A stretch of DNA of 64,000 bases from Liriodendron chinense (lineage: Eukaryota > Streptophyta > Magnoliopsida > Magnoliales > Magnoliaceae). Of this stretch, positions 57,681 through 64,000 are shown one piece after another. Under the pieces are notes generated by a model. It ran no database searches and had not been told where the DNA came from. It worked only from the letters and a program-made list of their open reading frames with translations. The translations under genes and the position numbers were made by a program. Every line of letters starts with the position of its first letter. Position 1 is the first letter of the stretch. The stretch covers positions 1,973,128 to 2,037,127 of the forward strand of contig ML058588.1 in the NCBI GenBank assembly GCA_003013855.2, written 5' to 3'.

Positions 57681-57917
57681 GTAATATAAAGCGTGATTTG
57701 TTTTAGGTTGTAGAGATATGATAGGTGGCCCACTTTGGTTATTTTGATTTGTCCGGACTCCCGAATGTATCTTTCTCCCCTTTTCTGGCAATAAAATTCC
57801 AAGTTCAAAGAAAAAAAAAGAAAAAAAAAAGAAGACAATTCACCAATCGACCTCTGTGAGCCCACTGAAATGAATGTAGGATGTCCACTCTATCCTTCAC
57901 CCATGACACCTCATGTT
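57681..57917. other. Short intergenic stretch
   Basis: A-rich near 57810-57830 and no features. Confidence 0.4.
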
Positions 57918-58460
57918 GGGCGCGAATTAGGTGTTACCTCGGGAACAGCTTAGTGGGTGTTACTTGAATCATGTGGGGCCCATCTTGATGTAGTTTTTAT
58001 ATATCCACGCTATCTCTCTCTTTTTTCATATCATTTTAGGATGTTATCCAAAATCCTAAGAAGATCCAAATCTTAGGTGGACCATACCACTAGAAACAGT
58101 GATGTATAACCATAAAAAAAATGTTTTGTAGGCCACAAAAGTTTTGGATCAATCTGATGTTTATATTTTCCCTTCATCAAGACTTTATTGGCATTATCAA
58201 GAGCTTGGATTGCAAATAAGCATTACAAAAACCTTACGATGGGCTCTTTGGAATTTTTAATGGTGGGGCACTCAATCACACTATTTCTAGTGTTATGGTC
58301 CACTTGAGATATGGATCTGCATAATTTTTGGAACCTCATCCTAAAATGGGCTGTAGAAATGGACGGACGGCATGGATATACAAAATATCATCCATGTGGG
58401 CCATACGATGGGGGTAACACCCACTAAGCTATTCCCGGGGTAACACCTAATTCGCGCCCC
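57918..58460. mobile_element. MITE family B, best-preserved copy
   Basis: Terminal repeats GGCGCGAATTAGGTGTTACC and GGTAACACCTAATTCGCGCC are exact inverse matches over 20 bp, and pairing goes on through AGCTTAGTGGGTGTTAC and its partner. No target duplication is obvious. This copy defines family B. Confidence 0.9.
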
Positions 58461-59518
58461 CTCGCGTTAGGACCTGAGCCCAAAATATGGGGAGAAGTTA
58501 GAACGGGAATGCATGCTACGGTGTTGTTTATATTGCATCCAACCGTTCATCAAGCCGGCCCACCAAGATGAAGAGTCATCCTAAGCCATCCATGCATGCT
58601 AGACTCTTCTTCTTTTTTCTTTTTCTTTTGAAACTAGATCCTCTGTTGGCTTCCAAATAGGAAAAACTTCCTTAAAACCTTTTTATGGGTCCACATCACA
58701 CTGTATAATGTCAATGTCAGTACCATCAGGTTGCACTAAGGTGTGACCAGGTTACAGTAATGATGTGACAGGATTGCAGACATATATAATGACATGGTAT
58801 AATAAAAAGGCTCCAAGCAGGGTTTCTCTGCTTGGAGCCGTAAGAGGATCCGGGCTGTTTTCTTTTTATTTTTCCAGATAACGTGATCTGACATTTCCTT
58901 TGAGGTAACGTGATCTGACAGGTAATGTCGGGCCTCCCGATCAGATAGCGTGATCTGACTTTTCCTTTGAAACTTAGACGGTCAAGGATCACGTGTTGGG
59001 AAGAATAAATCACATCTGTGTCTGAATGATACACTAATTTTCCATTGGGTAGATTTATTTCGTCATCGACAGAAACAATTTTTTGGACCGTTTATGACTT
59101 TAGTGGATTGTATCCGCATGAAATCAAAGGCCAGTGACTAAACAGGCACGCGATTCTTGACTTTTCGGCCCAAGTAGTGACTGGGACAGGCTGTGGCTGA
59201 CTATCATATACCTACTCCATCTAAGATTATCTGAAACACGGCCCAGTGTCCTTAGGACACTAAGGGCATTTGGATGGTTAAGTTACTTTAACATAAGCTA
59301 CTTATGTAAGGTAGCTTATCTTAATTTCTATTTAATTAGCAGATAATTATATTTGGTAAGTACTTTTCTAAAACATTTTGTCGAGAAACTCTTGATGTTG
59401 TTGTTTAAACGCTCAATCCAGTAAAGACGTGTGCGGGACCCACCTTAATGTATGTATCCACTCCGTCCATCTATCTTGGCAGTTTACATAAGTTTTTTTT
59501 ATTTTTTCTATTCTTTAA
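58461..59518. other. Intergenic
   Basis: No gene. It contains the CGTGATCTGAC repeats at 58879-58959. A Harbinger-like left end, TAAGGGCATTTGGATGG, lies at about 59268 without a visible partner. Confidence 0.4.
58879..58959. repeat. Three spaced copies of TA(A/G)CGTGATCTGAC
   Basis: Starts at about 58879, 58906 and 58946. The first and third are followed by TTTCCTTTGA, as in a degenerate short tandem repeat. Confidence 0.7.
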
Positions 59519-59730
59519 GAGAATGTAACTTTTATTCATGGCCAGAATATACACTAGAGCCTCACTTCGAATAGACCCTGTTGAGGTGTGGAGCCAACAC
59601 ACCAAGTATGCTAGCCAGGAGGTGGAGAATGTAACTTTTATTCATGGCCAGAATATACACTAGAGCCTCACTTAGAGTAGACCCTGTTGAGGTGTGGAGC
59701 CAGCACACCTATTATGCCAGTCAAGAGGTG
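59519..59730. repeat. 106-bp tandem duplication
   Basis: Two copies (59519-59624 and 59625-59730), each starting GAGAATGTAACTTTTATTCA, differ at only a few positions. Confidence 0.92.
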
Positions 59731-60267
59731 GTCAGTGGACCGGGCTCCAAGTGCCTAGGGCGGGCGCCTGACCATGGTTGGTTGGATGCCTGAAATTCGA
59801 GTAGTTTTATGCTGAACTCATTGGATGTTTTATGTAATGGGCGGGCGCCTGACCAAGCCTGACCGGGCGCCCTATCGGATGCAAATAGTTTCGCGGGATT
59901 TCCTATTTTAAGTCCTATTTTCAAGTTATGCTATATAAAGGGGTGTAATTCGGGATTAGGGTATGCCATTAGGGTTTCTATACGTCCAAGGTGAGAAAGA
60001 GGGAAAAAGTTAGCAAAAAGGGTCATCTCTATGCATGGGAGCATCGAAGAAGGTGAGTATATTGCTTGTAACTTTATATTCTTCATAGTGGAACTTTGCA
60101 CCCGTGGTTTTTTACCCTTGTTGAGGTTTTTCCACGTAAATTTTGCCTTTTGGTTTGTTGATTTGTTTCAATTCCACTTCTAATTATTATTTCTTCCTAT
60201 TTATCGTTTGTGGGTGAGACCGGGGATTAGATCTCAGTTCACCGGCGTTGTTGGCATGCTACGCAAC
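59731..60267 (+). repeat. Probable 5' LTR of a Tork-type copia element
   Basis: Contains CTATATAAAGGGGTG near 59931, then CCCGTGGTTTTTTACCC and GGTTTTTCCACGTAAA, the R/U5 words shared with the LTRs at 35339 and 57054. It ends GCTACGCAACA, followed at once by a primer-site-like ACTGGTAACAGAAG. The left edge is uncertain because the tandem duplication abuts it. Confidence 0.65.
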
Positions 60268-60281
60268 AACTGGTAACAGAA
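60268..60281 (+). promoter_or_regulatory. Primer-site-like sequence
   Basis: ACTGGTAACAGAAG resembles a diverged tRNA-iMet site (TGGTATCAGAGC). Confidence 0.5.
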
Positions 60282-60307
60282 GTATTTGTTTAATTCAAGT
60301 GGGAGCG

Positions 60308-61388
60308 ATGATGGAAGAAGGGAATACACGAATTGAGAAGTTTGATGGTTCAAACTTTGCCTTCTAGAAGATACAAATGGAGGATTATCTGTATCAGAAG
60401 GACTTCTATGTTCCTCTAGAAGAAAGAGAAGAAACCAGAAAATATGATAGATGATGAATGGGCTTTAGTAGATTGGAAGGCTTTAGGAACGATTCGACTC
60501 TCTTTGTTTAAGAGCGTCGCATTCAATATATCCAAGGTAAAGACCACAAAAGAATTAAAGCAAGCTCTGGCTACGATGTATGAGAAACCATCAGCATCCA
60601 ACAAGGTTCATCTCATGAAACGGCTATTCAACATGAAGATGTCAGATGGTGGGAGCGTGGCTGAACATCTAAACGAGTTCTATATAGTCACGAGCCAATT
60701 GGAATCTGTTGCCATTACTTTTAATGATGAGGTCAGGGTGCTATTGATCTTGTCTAGTTTGTTAGACAGTTGGGATGGTTTAGTGATTGCTGTGAGCAAT
60801 TCCTCAGGAACGGTAAAGTTGAAATTCGATGATGTGGCAGGTCTAATTCTCAGCGAATAATCTAGAAGGGAGGCATCGGGAATTTCAAGGGATTTTGGGA
60901 ATACTCTAAACGTTGAAGGAAGATGAAGATCGTTGAACAAAAGTGGCAATAAATACGAGCGTTCCAAGTCAAGGAAGAAGTCTAATGGACCGAAAGACAA
61001 GGATGAGTGTTGGCATTACGAGAGGAAGGGTCATATGAAACGTGATTGCAGAGCGCATAAGAAACAAGAAGGAAGCTCTCAAGGTGGGAAAGATTCAGTG
61101 AATATTTCTAAGGAGAGTGACACAGAGGCGTTGATCTTGTCTCTTGATGTGCAGAATGAGTCTTGGGTTATAGACTTGGGTGCTTCGTTTCATGCTACTT
61201 CGTCAAAAGAAGTTCTTCATGATTACATGTTAGGTGACTTTGGGAGAGTCTACTTGGGTGATGATGAGCCGTGTAGTATTGTTGGCAAGGGAAACGTTTA
61301 CATAAGTAAGAAAGAAGGAACGGCCTTGAAGTTGAAGGATGTCAGACACGTACTGAGTTTGAGAAGGAACCTGATCTCAGTGGGGTAG
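60308..61388 (+). pseudogene. Truncated Tork-type copia gag and protease
   Basis: Starts near MMEEGNTRIEKFDGSNFAF, with an in-frame TAG where the family has FWK. Continues at 60444-60860 as SLFKSVAFNISKVKTTKELK and LNEFYIVTSQLESVAITFND, the copia gag domain. After another break, 60933-61388 has a zinc knuckle CWHYERKGHMKRDC, in which the second Cys is Tyr, and a protease site WVIDLGASFHAT, in which the catalytic D-S/T-G is DLG. The element stops at LISVG followed by TAG; integrase and RT are absent. It is dead. Confidence 0.88.
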
Positions 61389-61754
61389 TTGGCTGAACTA
61401 GTCGCTAGGGGGCGCCAATCAGTCGGTGACGAGCAATGACTGATCGGCTACCGGTCGTTGGGCGTCCAAGACTGTTCAGCGGTCAAGCTGGATTTTTGGG
61501 TTGAAATTCAACCTGTCGACCAAGGGGTGCGACCGGTCCACAGATGCTATCGATTAGTGATTCTTGGTAGTTTTATTGATCTTCTCACGATCCATCTCCT
61601 TCATGAATGTCGTCGATCCTCGGTCTCGGTCGTGGGGTTTACTCCATACATCAAACTCCTCCACTTGAAGAAAACTCGACCTCGAGTTTTGCCTCAAGTC
61701 ATAATGGAGATTTACTTTCATCTTCTTCCATGACCTTCACTTGTGCCTTATGCT
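61389..61754. other. Unassigned sequence after the gag truncation
   Basis: No domain. Contains clustered CGGTC/GACCG words similar to the LTR U3 palindromes elsewhere. Confidence 0.35.
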
Positions 61755-61890
61755 CATATTCACGTTGAGCTCTTAAATATGTATATTCTAACCCCATTTC
61801 ATCAATAATTATGAATGATTTTCATATTCACGTTGAGCTCTTAAATATGTATATTCTAACCCCATTTCATCAATAACTATGAATGATTTT
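61755..61890. repeat. 68-bp tandem duplication
   Basis: CATATTCACGTTGAGCTCTT begins at 61755 and 61823, and the units are almost identical to the end of the second copy. Confidence 0.93.
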
Positions 61891-62049
61891 CATATTTAAA
61901 GACTATTCTAAAGCATGTTTTGTGATTGTAGGAACAAGAAGGAGACTTCACCAATTCAATGCTTAAAAGGTCACTTTGTACACATTGAAGATTAAAAGAC
62001 CAAGTGCTAAAGGCTGGAAGAAAGAAGCAATGGAGAAACAGAAGGAAAG

Positions 62050-63350
62050 AATGAAGAAATTCAGAAGATTGCACTGTAGACCGGTCGTCCATAGCCCAGG
62101 ACAGGTCGTCCGACCGGTCCAACACTCAACAGGAGGACCCCTGCTGCCAAACCTTGCTGGACCAATCACAATCGGTCCTCCACTACTTAACCGGTCATCA
62201 AACCGGTCGATTAATTTAAAAGCCAGGATGGATTTTCTGAAACTCACTGGACTATTTTTGGCATTTACGACCGGTCATCTGCGTAACAAAGCTTCTTCTA
62301 CAAGCTCCAAATTTTGCTGTGCAAAACGTAGTTTTTGTTGAATTTCTCGAAGTTTCTTCGCACCAAGGGCCCAAACCTATAAAAGGGCACCTCTACCTCG
62401 TTCCAAAAGTATCCTAGAAGAGATCTACGAAGGTGGAAGACGGCGGAAGTTGGATCCGGAGTTCTATAACTCCTCTTAGTTTGTTTTTCTAGTTTTTATA
62501 TTTTCCTTAGTTGCTTTCATCTTTCCTTGGATCATGAACGGCTAAACCTCTTAGCTAGAGCTAAGAGGTGAAGCTTGTAGTGAATTTAAGATGTTTTGAT
62601 TCGTTTTTATGTGGTTTTAAGTTGGATTTATTGATTAAACAATGGTTTGAAGTTTGAATGAAGTTTTAAGTTTTCCTTCTTAGTCTTATGATGGCTCATG
62701 GATGTTTAGAAGAATTGCTTTAGTTCTTAATTATTTTGAATGAGTCTAGACCTGTACACTCTAATGAATTAGATTCAAGACTCTCTAGACTTAGATTCTC
62801 ATGTGGGAACCAAATCCATAGTTCTACTTTTCTGAATTTCTCAATTATGTGTGATTGGTTATGTGATTTGAATGAAGTTCAAATCATAATCTAGTTATAC
62901 TTTGTGACAGAGTTTAATGATGATTATGATTGTGATCTTAACCTATTGGAATTAAGATTGACCTATGCAATTGAGTGTGCTCAAGTCCTAACCTAAATTG
63001 AGGGATCATGTATATGAATCACACATATGGCAGATTGTTTGTTATAACCGCCCTATCATCCGACTAAATAGGATTTGATTTCGATTCTAGTTGTGTAATT
63101 GTGAAACCACAGCGAATTAAGCATCAAGGATTGCTACAAGTGGATCCTTGAACCCCTAGTCCTCTTTTACATTGTTTACATTCACTTTTAGTTTAAAATT
63201 GCTATTTACATTCAACTCTAAAATTCAATTTAGTTAGCTCTCAACTAGAGACCATTGGAAGTGTTTTGTGAAGTCTTACACAAGTACCTATCGATGGACC
63301 TCGGTCTTACCGAGATTATTTCTACATCGCAACCTTGCACTTGGGGAAGC
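62050..63350 (+). repeat. Probable gypsy LTR/leader region
   Basis: The part at 62070-62220 has palindromic GGTCGTCCGACCGGTCC words. A TATA box CTATAAAAGGG lies near 62378. Downstream, GATCATGAACGGCTAAACCT and ACCTCGGTCTTACCGAGATT are phrases common at the start of plant gypsy elements. Ends could not be placed. Confidence 0.5.
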
Positions 63351-64000
63351 GAACAATTCACCAACGAACTTGATTGACGATACATGTCCTTGGCCAATTC
63401 CTGGTATAATGCAGCAAGCCTCGTTGTCTTGTGCTCGACGTGAACAAAGAACAATGCAACCGGATCTGTAATTCCAACCGTATTGCTGAAGATTGGCTCC
63501 ATGTGAGAAAATTCACCATCTTGCACAAGGAACAAATCTACAGAAAATTCTTTTGAGATGTTCATAGACTCCTGCAAACCCAGATCTGCAACTTTTAGAG
63601 CACCTACAGGGTCTTCTGGAAGAGCTTGATCAACCTCAGAGATAATGGAAAAATGAATTTCCTTTTCGCCTTCCACAGCCTTAACTTCTTCCGACTCAAC
63701 AAAGTCATCCGCATGATCTTGAGCGGCCACAGAAGGTTACTCCTCCACTTTAAAAGTTTCAAGTGGGCTTTATGGTTTCGCCGGTATGACACATGCACTG
63801 TTGATGGGGTTGGAGACTTGTGGTGTCATTGCCTCAAATGGATCTTCATCGTCGACTAGGAAACGGGCCAACAATCGCCGTTTCATCCTCTGCCACAAGC
63901 GAATTGGTGGTTTTCCTTCTTATTTCCAATACATCTGAACACCTTCCATCCACCAATCCCAAGCGTCTTCATCCAAGTGGATTGTCGTGACTAAGACTTT
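63245..64000 (-). pseudogene. Ty3/gypsy gag fragment, runs off the window
   Basis: From the right edge the minus strand reads TTIHLDEDAWDWWMEGVQMY, a gag motif, then a stop. It continues WQRMKRRLLARFLVDDEDPF, and after a further stop an acidic frame 63730-63245 with no recognised domain. The frame is broken; the rest lies outside the window. Confidence 0.7.

Overview
The window looks like repeat-rich nuclear DNA of a flowering plant. It carries chromovirus, Tork-type and other LTR retrotransposons primed by initiator tRNA-Met, CACTA, hAT and PIF/Harbinger-type non-autonomous transposons, tRNA-derived SINEs, a LINE tail, and a two-exon cytochrome P450 of the CYP82 type. Two long-terminal-inverted-repeat (TIR) MITE families dominate the unique-looking spaces. 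Their ends contain runs such as GGGCCCACC and CCGTCCATCCATTTT. I suspect a magnoliid or another non-grass angiosperm, but the sequence alone does not settle that.

Layout. 0.8-5.1 kb: a decayed chromovirus on the minus strand with both LTRs, a primer binding site and a chromodomain remnant. 6.3-7.0 kb: a complete Harbinger/Tourist-like MITE. 7.5-16 kb: MITEs, microsatellites and CACTA-like ends. 17-20 kb: fragments of two ordinary nuclear genes, FAS2 (CAF-1 subunit, minus strand) and a DExH-box helicase (plus strand), both broken. 21-23 kb: MITEs, one with a CACTA-like element nested in it. 23.7-31 kb: several different tandem repeats, then a Ty3/gypsy gag remnant. 31.8-40.5 kb: a dense array of long-TIR MITEs, interrupted by a young miniature LTR retrotransposon (35.3-37.2 kb) and a SINE. 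41-46.5 kb: a perfect hAT MITE, a TRIM, a gypsy gag remnant and a LINE tail. 48.2-51.4 kb: the only gene that looks intact, a CYP82-like P450 on the minus strand whose single intron is made largely of transposons. 51.5-56.3 kb: a complete but coding-dead Ty1/copia element inserted 88 bp upstream of that gene's ATG, in the same orientation. 56.3-64 kb: MITEs, a solo LTR, a truncated Tork-type gag-protease, tandem duplications and a Ty3/gypsy fragment.

How it fits together. Only the P450 appears able to make a protein. It reads as 517 residues with a membrane anchor, C-helix WxxxR, ExxR, PERF and the heme Cys motif. The I-helix Thr that normally follows the conserved acid is replaced by Ala. 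Its proximal promoter has been cut by the copia insertion next to a TATA-like sequence, so an LTR may now drive it. Everything else is mobile or broken DNA. I found no tRNA, rRNA or CRISPR. I saw nothing I would call a new biological system. The strongest leads are the P450 with its replaced promoter and altered I-helix, the FAS2/helicase fragment cluster, and the nested non-autonomous elements.
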